Assembly: GCF_008065135.1 (NCBI RefSeq)
Contig: NZ_CP042914.1
Coordinates: forward strand, 5,127,404 to 5,191,403
Length of the DNA: 64,000 nt
From: Roseimaritima ulvae
Lineage (GTDB): Bacteria; Planctomycetota; Planctomycetia; Pirellulales; Pirellulaceae
Direction: 5' to 3'
The stretch's first letter is position 1. Every line of letters begins with the position of its first letter. Positions 19,188 through 27,374 of this stretch are shown here, piece by piece. The position numbers and the translations under genes are program-made. The notes beneath the pieces were generated by a model. It saw only the letters and a list, made by a program, of their open reading frames with translations, ran no database searches and was not told where the DNA came from.

Positions 19188-19292
19188 TAGCATGGGCCCC
19201 CGGCCCGTGTGACGCGCGCATCACCAGCCACGTAGGTACACGGGCCAGGGGCCCATGCTACAGAATTACACGGGCCAGGGGCCCATGCTACG
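19188..19292. repeat. Three copies of a palindromic GGGCCAGGGGCCCATGCTAC repeat
   Basis: Two direct copies (about 19232-19253 and 19268-19291) and one inverted variant (about 19188-19212) surround the upstream end of the SGNH gene. Each can fold through GGGCC/GGCCC pairing. They sit between two minus-strand genes, the downstream end of the M56 gene and the SGNH start. Confidence 0.7.
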
Positions 19293-19309
19293 GAGGAGGG
19301 GGCAAAACT

Positions 19310-22300
19310 TCAACGGTTTTCGGCCAACACATCTTGCAGTGAACCCACCGCCTGCACCTTGCCGTCTTTGTTAATGAGCACGCAGCAGGGAAACATCTTC
19401 ACCGGATAACCTGTGATCCTATCAAGAGTGTAACCGGCGCCTTGAGTTTCGGTGCCACGTAGCACCGGATATTCCATGCCAGAGTCCGCGATCGCTTTTT
19501 CGATCTCCTCGGCCTCCGTTCCCGGAACGTGGACGCCCACGATGTGCCAACCGTTCTCAGCCATTCGATTCAGCTGGGGGATGTCGTTTTTGCAGGGGCC
19601 ACACCAAGTCGCCCAGAAGTGCAGAAGTATGGGTTTGCCCTGTGAGTTTTTAGGCAGTTTTTTATCCGTGATCCATTGGCCATCGAGCTTGGGCGCTGGT
19701 TTGCCCAGCATTTGTTTCAGCGGTTCGAGAGCATTCGCGACTAACTGGGCGCTTTCAAGTTGTTTTTTCTGCGCCGCGTCCACCAGGCCGTGGATCTCTG
19801 ACTCAGGCATCTCTGGGTCAAAGGAATAGACGACCGGAGTTGAAAAACGCCAGTCGGTGACCTTGTCTCCCTTTTTGGGTAATGACTTTTCGATCAACGG
19901 TTCTAGGTCGGGCGTGAGGCTCACATCGCGTACGATCGTCTGGTTAATCTGGTACTTGAATTGCTTGCCCTCGTGCTGCCAGTTTGACCACCATTCCGTC
20001 ATTGGCAGCTCAATGCCTGATGTGACCTCCCGATAGTCGGTGAATTCGCTTAACGCCCTAGGATGCTGGTTGGCTTCGTGCAGATATTGAAATTCGCAAT
20101 GCAATTGAACTCGTTGAATATCCGTCAAATTCTCCTGAGACCACTGATCGAAAGCTTCCCTCGACTCGAAGGTGCGTCCGGCGAGCTTGCGTGTCGCTTC
20201 CATCTCGTGCATCCAAGTGAACTTGCCTTGGCTGGCGAAGGTCAAGCAAGCTCGCAATCGCCCCGTTGATTGGCTGATCCAAAATTGTTCTCCGCGGGGA
20301 ATCGAGCGAATCACGTGGCAGCGTTCGCCAGCGAAGTCTTCATCGGGAAGCTTTTGGTAGTTGGCGTACTCGACGGGAATCTTTGAGTTAACAAAAAATG
20401 ACGGTAGATCGCTTGGCTCGACCCAGCCAAAGCGATGGTCTCCAAGGTGCAAGTATTTTGTGGGTCTGAAGTAGTGAATCGCAAACGCGTCGGCGAAGCG
20501 GCGATAGCGCCCGAACGAACCGGATGAATCACGCCACCAACCGCGGGAACCGTCCCAGCTACGTTCGGAGGTCTGGTCATAGGGTTCACCCTCGTACACA
20601 TATTTTTGCCGCTCCGTGGCAACCACAACGTTATCCTCCCAGGCCCACGTTTGATTTGCCGTCGATAAACTTTTTTCAAAGTCGCGGTGGCTCAGGGCGG
20701 CTTGCAGATTTTCCAGAGAACGCTCTTCTTTCAAGCCGATCACGCCTTGGGGCGCCCCATAATAGGACGTATAGGTTTGTGTCGAAATCTGGGCCGACGG
20801 TAGCTTGGTAACCGCGGTAAGTTGCTCGTGGACGCGAACGGCCAGTGCTTGTGCATCGGCGTCTGCTGGCGGTGCCAGTGAAAGATAGGGTTTGTCCGCG
20901 TTGCGAACGGCTGCCGTTGGAGTATCGGCTGGCTGTAGCGTCAGAACGATGGGCTTATCAGGATTTATGTTGATCGGATCCGTTCGCAGCTTCTTGTACC
21001 CAGCCGCTTCGACACGGAATTCGTAAGGCACGTCCGCAAAATGCGGCAGCCTTATCCGTCCTGCCACGTCTGTCTTGTGCGGATAAATCGGGCCGCCTGG
21101 GGAACCATAAATTACCGGCACGCGGACAACGCTTGCTCCTTCAATGGGGCTTCCATCTTTGCTTTGAACTTGAATCTCGGCGGTAATGCCTGCAGCGAGC
21201 CGCAACACAATTCCCTCGACCATGTCGCCCGGTTCAACGTCAAATTTTTCTGACCTTATGGGCGCGAACTCGTCGGCAAAGTACGTCAGGTAACATTGTC
21301 CGGCGGGACCTTCCAACCGGAACGAATCCTTGAACTCCCCAACGGTGCCATGGTAACTGCCTGAGCCGCTGCGAGATTGGTAGTGCAGGTAGCCCTTTGA
21401 GGTCGCTGGCGAGCCATCGGGCATTACAATGGTGCCGTTGAAGGTCGCCTTATTGGAATCCGTTGCCGCGATCGGGACGGTGAGAATTTGTGAAGTCACC
21501 TTGGTTTTCTGCTGAGGCCGCAGCGCCACATGGGGAAACGTGACGCGATAGCGGATCGGCCGCAAGCGATATTCGAAATGGTCGATATCGCCCAAAGCCA
21601 AATCAAAAATGTCTGCGTCACGAGTGACGCCGGCAGGATCGTCCCACAGCGTCGTCCCGTAGGGTCGGTGGCGCAAGCCCTGCTGATCGACGGCAATCAG
21701 TTCGGTTTTCGCCAAGTCGTTTTGACCACGCTCGTGTGCCCAGCGAATCATCACACGCTCACCTCGCTTGACGATGCTGTGAAACTGGATGGCATCGTAT
21801 GCTTCCCGGTATCGTGGCTGAATCAATACCGGCTCGATCAGTTCGGCGTTTCCGTCCAGTTTCCTCCATGGCCCCCAGTCCGCATCCGGGATGCCGATCG
21901 TCAACTTGTCTTCGCTGACGTTTTCATCGGGAACAACGATAATGGACGCGATGCCATCTTCGTTGGGGAACCACATCGTATTGACGCCGGGCATGTCGTA
22001 GGTAGGCCGTTGGTTATCGGCAAGCCCAACATACCGTACGAACAGATTTACGCCGGACAGCTTTTTGGTCGCTGAATTGAAGCCTACCTTGGGCAGATCA
22101 GGAGCCGTTTCAAAAGGCGTTCCATCCGCTTGCCACGCCTGGCTGGCATCGGATTTGTGAGGCATCACGGCAAGCAATTCAACCGATAGGGAATCATCGA
22201 TTTGGGCCACAAACGGTGCTGAGTCGATACGACTCTCTTCCTGCTCCTCCGGCTCATCCGCCGCTTGCAGGACCGCAAACCCTGCGATGCTGACGAACAT

Positions 22301-23362
22301 CGTCATGACCAAAAACATTGCCAGGAAATACGCTCCCGGACTGACCGAGGCTTTTTGTTCGCTGGACTTGGACATCAGGCGGCGGATACGCGCGATCAAC
22401 GATCCATCGTGAGCGCCGAGTGCCGGCGAAAGGTTTTGGGACCGCAATTCTTCGATCGCCAGTAACGCCCGACTGAGAATGGCCGGATCGTGGATGGCTC
22501 CAGCGGCCAGATCGTCGCAGCAGTTCTCACGTTCGATCCGAATCCGTCGCGACAGCCACCAGACCGCGGGGTGATAGAAGAACAGCGTCTCTACCAAGGA
22601 CTGGAACAAGTTGACGATGTAGTCGTAACGGCGCACATGAGCCAGTTCGTGAGCGAAGATCGCTTCGATGTGCTCCGGTGCAACGCCTCCAAGAAAGTTT
22701 GTGGGAATGATCACAAAGCTCTTGAATGCCCCCACAACCACGGGCGATTCGATCACGTCGCTGACCAGCAGCTGTACATGGCGGCGAACGTTCAAACGTT
22801 TTGCCGCGTTCTGTAGGGCTGCCAATGAGCCGCGATCATGAACCTCGCGGGCCCTTCGTTTCAATTGACCGACGCGTCGCCAACCAAGCAGGAACCGCGA
22901 CGCGAACAGCAGGACGCCCACGCACCAGCCGTAGGTGATTGCGGAAAGCCAAGGGGCAATCGCGTTAGCAAGGGTGGTTGTGAGCGACGAAGCATCGGAA
23001 GCGACGGGTGGAGTATCGACCAGAGTCACTTGCTCGGTCGCGTTGCCGGTGGACACGACTGGCAACGCTGCCTCGCTAAACGTTTCCTCTGGAAGGCGCC
23101 CGGCAATACCGGGCATCACGCTGCTTGTGGGATTTGTTTGTAAGTTCAATTCTGCTACCAGAACCGGTGCTGGCTGCACCCTGACAAAGGCGCATGTCAC
23201 GATCGGACAAGCCGTCATCATCGCAAGGGCGATGACGAGCGTGCTGTACCGCGCCGACGCCGAGCGGCGGCGCATCAAGCCAGCGGTGATCAACCAGGTG
23301 ATGAAAGCGATCACGGCGAACTGCCAAAGGGAATGTACAATCAACCAGCCAAAATCGTTCAT
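19310..23362 (-). CDS. BlaR1-type M56 metallopeptidase fused to a C-terminal thioredoxin (TlpA-like) domain
   Basis: The 1350-residue protein has an N-terminal multi-helix membrane domain with the M56 zinc motif HELAHVRRYDY (~236), the zinc-binding RERENCCDDLA-like segment (~283) and a further helix (~340-365). A long extracytoplasmic part follows, including a carboxypeptidase-regulatory-like fold (~690-790). The C-terminus (~1225-1350) is a thioredoxin-fold domain with the redox-active pair in FWATWCGPC (~1252) and a cis-Pro region GYPVKMF. BlaR1/MecR1 proteins sense an external signal and trigger cleavage of the BlaI repressor; here the sensor half carries a redox domain instead of a penicillin-binding one. 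The start overlaps the BlaI stop as ATGA, so both are co-translated. Confidence 0.92.
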   Translation of the reverse strand: MNDFGWLIVHSLWQFAVIAFITWLITAGLMRRRSASARYSTLVIALAMMTACPIVTCAFVRVQPAPVLVAELNLQTNPTSSVMPGIAGRLPEETFSEAALPVVSTGNATEQVTLVDTPPVASDASSLTTTLANAIAPWLSAITYGWCVGVLLFASRFLLGWRRVGQLKRRAREVHDRGSLAALQNAAKRLNVRRHVQLLVSDVIESPVVVGAFKSFVIIPTNFLGGVAPEHIEAIFAHELAHVRRYDYIVNLFQSLVETLFFYHPAVWWLSRRIRIERENCCDDLAAGAIHDPAILSRALLAIEELRSQNLSPALGAHDGSLIARIRRLMSKSSEQKASVSPGAYFLAMFLVMTMFVSIAGFAVLQAADEPEEQEESRIDSAPFVAQIDDSLSVELLAVMPHKSDASQAWQADGTPFETAPDLPKVGFNSATKKLSGVNLFVRYVGLADNQRPTYDMPGVNTMWFPNEDGIASIIVVPDENVSEDKLTIGIPDADWGPWRKLDGNAELIEPVLIQPRYREAYDAIQFHSIVKRGERVMIRWAHERGQNDLAKTELIAVDQQGLRHRPYGTTLWDDPAGVTRDADIFDLALGDIDHFEYRLRPIRYRVTFPHVALRPQQKTKVTSQILTVPIAATDSNKATFNGTIVMPDGSPATSKGYLHYQSRSGSGSYHGTVGEFKDSFRLEGPAGQCYLTYFADEFAPIRSEKFDVEPGDMVEGIVLRLAAGITAEIQVQSKDGSPIEGASVVRVPVIYGSPGGPIYPHKTDVAGRIRLPHFADVPYEFRVEAAGYKKLRTDPININPDKPIVLTLQPADTPTAAVRNADKPYLSLAPPADADAQALAVRVHEQLTAVTKLPSAQISTQTYTSYYGAPQGVIGLKEERSLENLQAALSHRDFEKSLSTANQTWAWEDNVVVATERQKYVYEGEPYDQTSERSWDGSRGWWRDSSGSFGRYRRFADAFAIHYFRPTKYLHLGDHRFGWVEPSDLPSFFVNSKIPVEYANYQKLPDEDFAGERCHVIRSIPRGEQFWISQSTGRLRACLTFASQGKFTWMHEMEATRKLAGRTFESREAFDQWSQENLTDIQRVQLHCEFQYLHEANQHPRALSEFTDYREVTSGIELPMTEWWSNWQHEGKQFKYQINQTIVRDVSLTPDLEPLIEKSLPKKGDKVTDWRFSTPVVYSFDPEMPESEIHGLVDAAQKKQLESAQLVANALEPLKQMLGKPAPKLDGQWITDKKLPKNSQGKPILLHFWATWCGPCKNDIPQLNRMAENGWHIVGVHVPGTEAEEIEKAIADSGMEYPVLRGTETQGAGYTLDRITGYPVKMFPCCVLINKDGKVQAVGSLQDVLAENR

Positions 23363-23745
23363 GATTTATCCTCCAACTGATCCAGCAGGTCGCGAATCTC
23401 TTGCAATTCCTCGGCGGTCGCCTTCTTGCTCGATAATGCGTGCATCATCAACGCGGCGGCCGATCCGTCGTAGACTTTGTCGATCAAGTCGCCCAGCATC
23501 CGCTTCTGGGTCCGCTGCTGCGGCACGGCCGGACGGTAGACGAGTGGCGAGGCGTTTTCGTCACGTTTTAACAACCCTTTGTCCATCATCACCGACAGCA
23601 TTTTGACCGTCGTCGAATAGGTCGTTTGCTTAAATGCTTGCAGCGAATCGTGAATGTGCCGTGCGATGCTCGGTCCATCGTCCCAGAGGATCCGCAGAAT
23701 CTGCAGCTCCACCTCGGTGGGCTGTAAAGAAGTGTGTCGAGCCAT
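23359..23745 (-). CDS. BlaI/MecI-family transcriptional repressor
   Basis: The 128-residue winged-helix protein fits BlaI in length and sequence: LQPTEVELQILRILWDDGPS (helix 1), TTYSTTVKMLSVMMDKGLL (recognition helix region) and LVYRPAVPQQRTQKRML before the C-terminal dimerisation helices with KATAEELQEIRDLLDQLE. BlaI repressors bind palindromic operators as dimers and are inactivated by cleavage after their M56 partner is activated. Directly upstream lie two 18-bp palindromes (see 23790-23840), the expected position for autoregulation. The partner M56 gene starts inside the last codon, so the operon is repressor then sensor. Confidence 0.95.
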   Translation of the reverse strand: MARHTSLQPTEVELQILRILWDDGPSIARHIHDSLQAFKQTTYSTTVKMLSVMMDKGLLKRDENASPLVYRPAVPQQRTQKRMLGDLIDKVYDGSAAALMMHALSSKKATAEELQEIRDLLDQLEDKS

Positions 23746-23789
23746 GATTGCGTGAACCCTCGCCAGCGGAATGGTTTTTCAAGTATCAC

Positions 23790-23840
23790 TAGCGAACGAA
23801 TTCGCTAGCGATGCCCTCATGGTAGCGAAAGAATTCGCTA
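23790..23840. promoter_or_regulatory. Two near-identical 18-bp palindromes, candidate BlaI operators
   Basis: TAGCGAACGAATTCGCTA (23790-23807) and TAGCGAAAGAATTCGCTA (23823-23840) differ at one base. Each has perfect TAGCGAA/TTCGCTA arms separated by 4 bp, and the first extends to 8-bp arms. They lie 45-95 bp before the BlaI start codon and are spaced 33 bp, about three helical turns. The classical BlaI site contains TACA/TGTA instead, so this would be a divergent operator. Confidence 0.7.
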
Positions 23841-23862
23841 AAGCAAGAGAAAACTTAAACTT

Positions 23863-23978
23863 GTTCCCAGGCTCCGCCTGGGAACACAATGCCTTGGAGG
23901 CTCCGCCTCCCGCGTTTGCCCTCGTTCTCGGCAGGCAGAGCCTGCGATGCAGTGCGTTCCCAGGCAGAGCCTGGGAAC
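23863..23978. repeat. Array of four short hairpins (REP-like)
   Basis: Two perfect 10-bp stems of GTTCCCAGGC/GCCTGGGAAC with 3-nt loops (23863-23885 and 23956-23978) flank two shorter stems, GGAGGC/GCCTCC and GCAGGC/GCCTGC. The array ends 18 bp before the stop codon of the upstream minus-strand gene and may stop transcription or protect the mRNA end. Confidence 0.75.
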
Positions 23979-23995
23979 GAGCGAGAGTGAAAACC

Positions 23996-25267
23996 TTACG
24001 TACGCTTGGGCTTAATAAACAGCACCTCGCCGCGGTCGATCCAGCCTTTCCTCAAGTCGACGCGGAACCAGCCGTCACGGTTCTGTTTGGAAAAGCGGCA
24101 TCCCGAACGAGGGCCAAATTCTTTTAGGTCGTATTCCGCCCAGGTTTCGCCCAGGTCCGGAGAGATGACAAACCCACAGGTCGATGTCGAAGCCGTCGCA
24201 TACAGCGCCGCCAGGATCACCCCGTCTTCGATGATCATGTTGGCGGATTCGAATTCCATTGGGTAGAGCCGCGTGTGAGCTTCCTTGTCCGCGATGTCCT
24301 CGGGGGCGCAGCTGAAAATTCCGCGGTCGTGCTTCGGACCCAGCTTGGGACCATTTGCATCGGCAGCCCAGTACAGCCGACCATCGACAAAATTGAAACC
24401 GCCGGATTTGTATCGCGAATCCGAGTCGACCGAGATCAGTACCTTCCATTCCCAGGTATCGGAGGCCGCGTCGTAGGTGCCGCGCAGCCAATGGCATTCG
24501 TTGCCGTAACCGCGATTGATGTCACCCGTGCAGGTGTAGAACGCATTTTCAACCGGGTTGTAGGCCACGCCATGAATGTGGCGAGCAATCACCGGGTTGG
24601 TGGCATCGCCCAACATCGTGTCAGGTGTGACGGTTCGTTGTTGAAAGTGGGGGTTCTGACCAAACGAATAAGCGATTTTGACCGTCTCGCCTTGGTCACA
24701 GGAGTAGTAAATGTTGACCGGGACGGCTCCCCCACGCACGTTGCAGTAGTTGCCCCAGACCAGCATCTCTTGGCCCTCAACATCCCAGGTGTGCTCGCCA
24801 TCGAGTGGATGGAAGTACCAGCCCGGTTGATCGGGGTTCACCGGCTTGTGAGGCAGGTAGTCGCGGCCATGTTGATCCTTGACGATGATCGGGCGGTGAG
24901 TTTTGAGATTGTCGGTGCTGAGGAACAATTCCTGACGCGTGGCAAACAAAATGTTGCCGTTCTTCATGATGCAGCTGAACGTGATATTGTCCGCGTCGGA
25001 AAACGCTGTGCTGTGAGGCCAAGTTTGGCCGTTATCTTCGGAAAGGTAAATTTTCTCTTGGTCGAATCCAAACGCCTGATTGTCTCGTTGCGAATCGATG
25101 TAAGGCCCCTCAGGAGCCAACCGGTACCAAAAATGTTCGGTTTCGCCAGTTGTGTTCGCCGGCGCGGCATGCAGTGGGACACGACTGGGGTTCAACATCG
25201 TTCCGCAGGTGGCGGTCGCCGCGGCGGCGGTCAGAAATCTTCGGCGACTGTGCGTTGGGTGGGACAT
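23996..25267 (-). CDS. Tat-exported sialidase-fold (BNR repeat) protein
   Basis: The 423-residue protein opens with a twin-arginine signal (SRRRFLTAAAATATCG), so it is exported folded. Asp-box motifs SxDxGxTW are seen at the N-terminus (LSEDNGQTWPHS, ~76) and C-terminus (ISPDLGETWAEY, ~385), with a degraded copy (SCDQGETVKI) in between. These repeats cap the blades of a six-bladed beta-propeller as in sialidases and related glycoside-binding proteins. The catalytic Arg triad of sialidases could not be confirmed by eye, so hydrolase activity is unproven. It is separated from BlaI by about 250 bp containing repeats and operators, so it is probably transcribed independently. Confidence 0.85.
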   Translation of the reverse strand: MSHPTHSRRRFLTAAAATATCGTMLNPSRVPLHAAPANTTGETEHFWYRLAPEGPYIDSQRDNQAFGFDQEKIYLSEDNGQTWPHSTAFSDADNITFSCIMKNGNILFATRQELFLSTDNLKTHRPIIVKDQHGRDYLPHKPVNPDQPGWYFHPLDGEHTWDVEGQEMLVWGNYCNVRGGAVPVNIYYSCDQGETVKIAYSFGQNPHFQQRTVTPDTMLGDATNPVIARHIHGVAYNPVENAFYTCTGDINRGYGNECHWLRGTYDAASDTWEWKVLISVDSDSRYKSGGFNFVDGRLYWAADANGPKLGPKHDRGIFSCAPEDIADKEAHTRLYPMEFESANMIIEDGVILAALYATASTSTCGFVISPDLGETWAEYDLKEFGPRSGCRFSKQNRDGWFRVDLRKGWIDRGEVLFIKPKRT

Positions 25268-25359
25268 GAGGATGATCGCTTAGGAGGACGCTGAACAGTG
25301 GAAGGCGACGAATTCCACGCTCTGGCGAGCGTAGCTACAAAAACATTGGCGTTGGTCAG

Positions 25360-26469
25360 TTAGGGTTTGCCGGTTTGATTCGACGTGAAGGGCCAGCCGG
25401 GCAGCTCACCACAGGCCTGCAGCGCCAGGACTACGAAGGCACTGCCAGCGTTGGAGATCAAATTGCCGGCATCGTTAACAGGCGACTCGGTAAACCATTT
25501 ACCGCTTTCTCGCTGGTTGGCGCGGATCCACTGGATGCCTTTTTGCAACCGTGGATCGTCGGCGGGGACGCCCAGTTCGCGCGCGATCACGATGACCAGA
25601 CCGGTGCCGTATCCATCGCTGGTTCTGGTTTTTAGTGGTTCCCCGTCGCTGCGCTGGAGCCCCTTCCAATCAGTCAGGAAACCGGCCGTGGACCAACCGC
25701 CATCGTCCAGCTGCAATGCCAGCAGTTCGGCCAGCGTGTCTTGACGCTGTTGCTCGGTGGCGATGCCTTCAATTCGGATCGAACACCATGCCAGCATGGC
25801 GCGATGATGCAACGACTTGGGCGGATTATTGGTGAAATAGGTCCGCAATTTTTCCAGCCCGTCGCGGGACTGCGGCGTGTTCGCATAGCCGTCTGGGGCG
25901 ACTCCAATGGTGAGGGCGGCGACGGTCACGCCGTAGTGATCATCGATTTCCAGCGGAGCGTAATCGCAATCCGGCCAATTCCAGCCGCCATCGTCGCGTT
26001 GCACCGTCCACATCATGTCCAACACGTCACGCGTCACATCGCTCAGCCGGCCGGTGGTTTGAGCATCGTTAAACGTCAGCCCTGTGCCGACCACGATGGG
26101 CCAAAATCCACCGGCTTCGCTCGGTCCCTTGGTACGCCAGCGAACCTTGCGATAGTCCTCGTAAAAACTGCGGACTTCGCCTGAGTCGGGTAGCACTGCA
26201 TGCAGGGCCGGGCGAGCCATCAGGTAATACATATTCGTATGACATGTGGCACAGTTTTTAGTTTTCACCCAGTTCAGGGCTGAACGATCCAGATACCGTG
26301 CTGCCTGCTCCGCGGAAAACTCGGACGCCATGGGTTCGTCCGCAGAAATTACCGGCAAGCCTGCCTCGACATCCTGCAGGGTAATCGGCGTCTGCTGAGC
26401 GAGTCCGATGGTCGGCTGGAATATAGCGAACAACAACAAGGTGCGAATTGTCGAAGTCATGGATGTCAT
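25360..26469 (-). CDS. Secreted terpenoid-cyclase-fold protein with a CxxCH motif
   Basis: The 369-residue protein has a signal peptide (TIRTLLLFAIFQPTIGLAQQ), then CATCHTNMYYL (~70), a heme c-type CxxCH attachment site. An alpha/alpha barrel follows with repeated QxxDGGW boxes: VQRDDGGWNW and LQLDDGGWSTAG, plus QRESGKWF, the QW repeats of squalene/hopene-cyclase-like and prenyltransferase barrels. No DxDD cyclase motif was found, so it is probably not a hopene synthase. The frame is open to 26928, but the signal peptide places the start at 26469 or 26460. The added N-terminal codons would overlap the divergent sigma-gene promoter region. Confidence 0.78.
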   Translation of the reverse strand: MTSMTSTIRTLLLFAIFQPTIGLAQQTPITLQDVEAGLPVISADEPMASEFSAEQAARYLDRSALNWVKTKNCATCHTNMYYLMARPALHAVLPDSGEVRSFYEDYRKVRWRTKGPSEAGGFWPIVVGTGLTFNDAQTTGRLSDVTRDVLDMMWTVQRDDGGWNWPDCDYAPLEIDDHYGVTVAALTIGVAPDGYANTPQSRDGLEKLRTYFTNNPPKSLHHRAMLAWCSIRIEGIATEQQRQDTLAELLALQLDDGGWSTAGFLTDWKGLQRSDGEPLKTRTSDGYGTGLVIVIARELGVPADDPRLQKGIQWIRANQRESGKWFTESPVNDAGNLISNAGSAFVVLALQACGELPGWPFTSNQTGKP

Positions 26470-26768
26470 CGGCTCGCAGGCAGGCAGGAGTTTTTTAAAT
26501 CGCCGGCAGGGACGCATTACGCTATGGGCGAATAGTGTGAAGAGTATAGCGAATTCTAAGGTAGCCGATCTGGCCAGAGATTGGATCGGTTCGGCGAAAA
26601 GGTCCAAAGTCTGGCGACTTCGGCTACGGCAGAACCCTAGGACCAAATGTTGACGCAGCGGTAGCGAAATTGCGGTAGGAGAATTGGGGGTAGGAAAAAA
26701 GACTGCCAATTTTCTCGCCGGGATGAAAGATCCTCGCCGATCGTGGATGATTCTCTTATGGAGATGAC
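26470..26768. repeat. Divergent intergenic region with a long imperfect inverted repeat
   Basis: This stretch separates the leftward cyclase-fold gene from the rightward sigma gene. Arms at 26561-26585 (GTAGCCGATCTGGCCAGAGA...) and 26603-26627 match over about 20 of 25 bases in inverted orientation, giving a long hairpin. The same family recurs at 40224-40286 and in other intergenic gaps. Promoters for both flanking genes should lie between the repeat and each start codon. Confidence 0.65.
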
Positions 26769-27374
26769 ATGAACGATTGGCCGGAAACGAACGAAAGCCT
26801 GATTTTACGCGTCCGAGATCCGGCGGATTCCGCTGCTTGGTCGGCGTTTCTGGCGATCTATCGACCGGTCGTTTATCGGCTCGCACGCAGTCGTGGCTTG
26901 CAAGACGCCGACGCCGATGATTTGGCACAGCAGGTTTTTGTCGCGATCGCGCGAGCCGTCGGTCATTGGCAACCGGCCACCGATGGGCCGCCCTTTCGAG
27001 CTTGGCTATACCGCATTGCTCACAACGAAATCCTCAAAGCCGTCACTCGCCGCAAACCGGATGCAGCGGTCGGTTCCAGTACGGTGCAAGAGATGCTGAA
27101 TGCGGTGCCGCGAAGGGATGACGACGTGACCGATGTCCTGATTCAGGAAACTCGCCGGGAAGCGTTTCGCTGGGCGGCCGAGGAAATACGACCTGAATTC
27201 ACGGCCACGTCGTGGGCCATGTTTTGGCAATCCACGGTGCAGCAGCAAGCGGTCGAGCTGGTCGCCAAGACGCACCGACGCAGCAAGGGAGCCGTCTACC
27301 TGGCGCGGTTTCGCGTGACCAAACGGCTGAAAGAAAAACTGGATGAAGTATCCGATATTTGGGAGCAGTACTGA
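26769..27374 (+). CDS. ECF-type RNA polymerase sigma factor
   Basis: The 201-residue protein has ECF region 2 (ESLILRVRDPADSAAWSAFL, then DADDLAQQVFVAIARAVGHW) and the WLYRIAHNEILKAVTRR core-binding stretch, and region 4 (VELVAKTHRRSKGAVYLARF) with its helix-turn-helix. GGAG lies about 8 nt before the ATG. The stop codon TGA at 27372-27374 shares one base with the kinase ATG at 27374, so the two are coupled. Similar in sequence to the sigma at 2704-3327, it belongs to the planctomycete group of sigma factors linked to kinases. Confidence 0.94.
   Translation: MNDWPETNESLILRVRDPADSAAWSAFLAIYRPVVYRLARSRGLQDADADDLAQQVFVAIARAVGHWQPATDGPPFRAWLYRIAHNEILKAVTRRKPDAAVGSSTVQEMLNAVPRRDDDVTDVLIQETRREAFRWAAEEIRPEFTATSWAMFWQSTVQQQAVELVAKTHRRSKGAVYLARFRVTKRLKEKLDEVSDIWEQY

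Noticed and set aside
26470-26928. An N-terminal extension of the cyclase-fold gene up to 26928
   Set aside because: It has no domain, would place the signal peptide in mid-protein, and overlaps the divergent sigma promoter region and gene.
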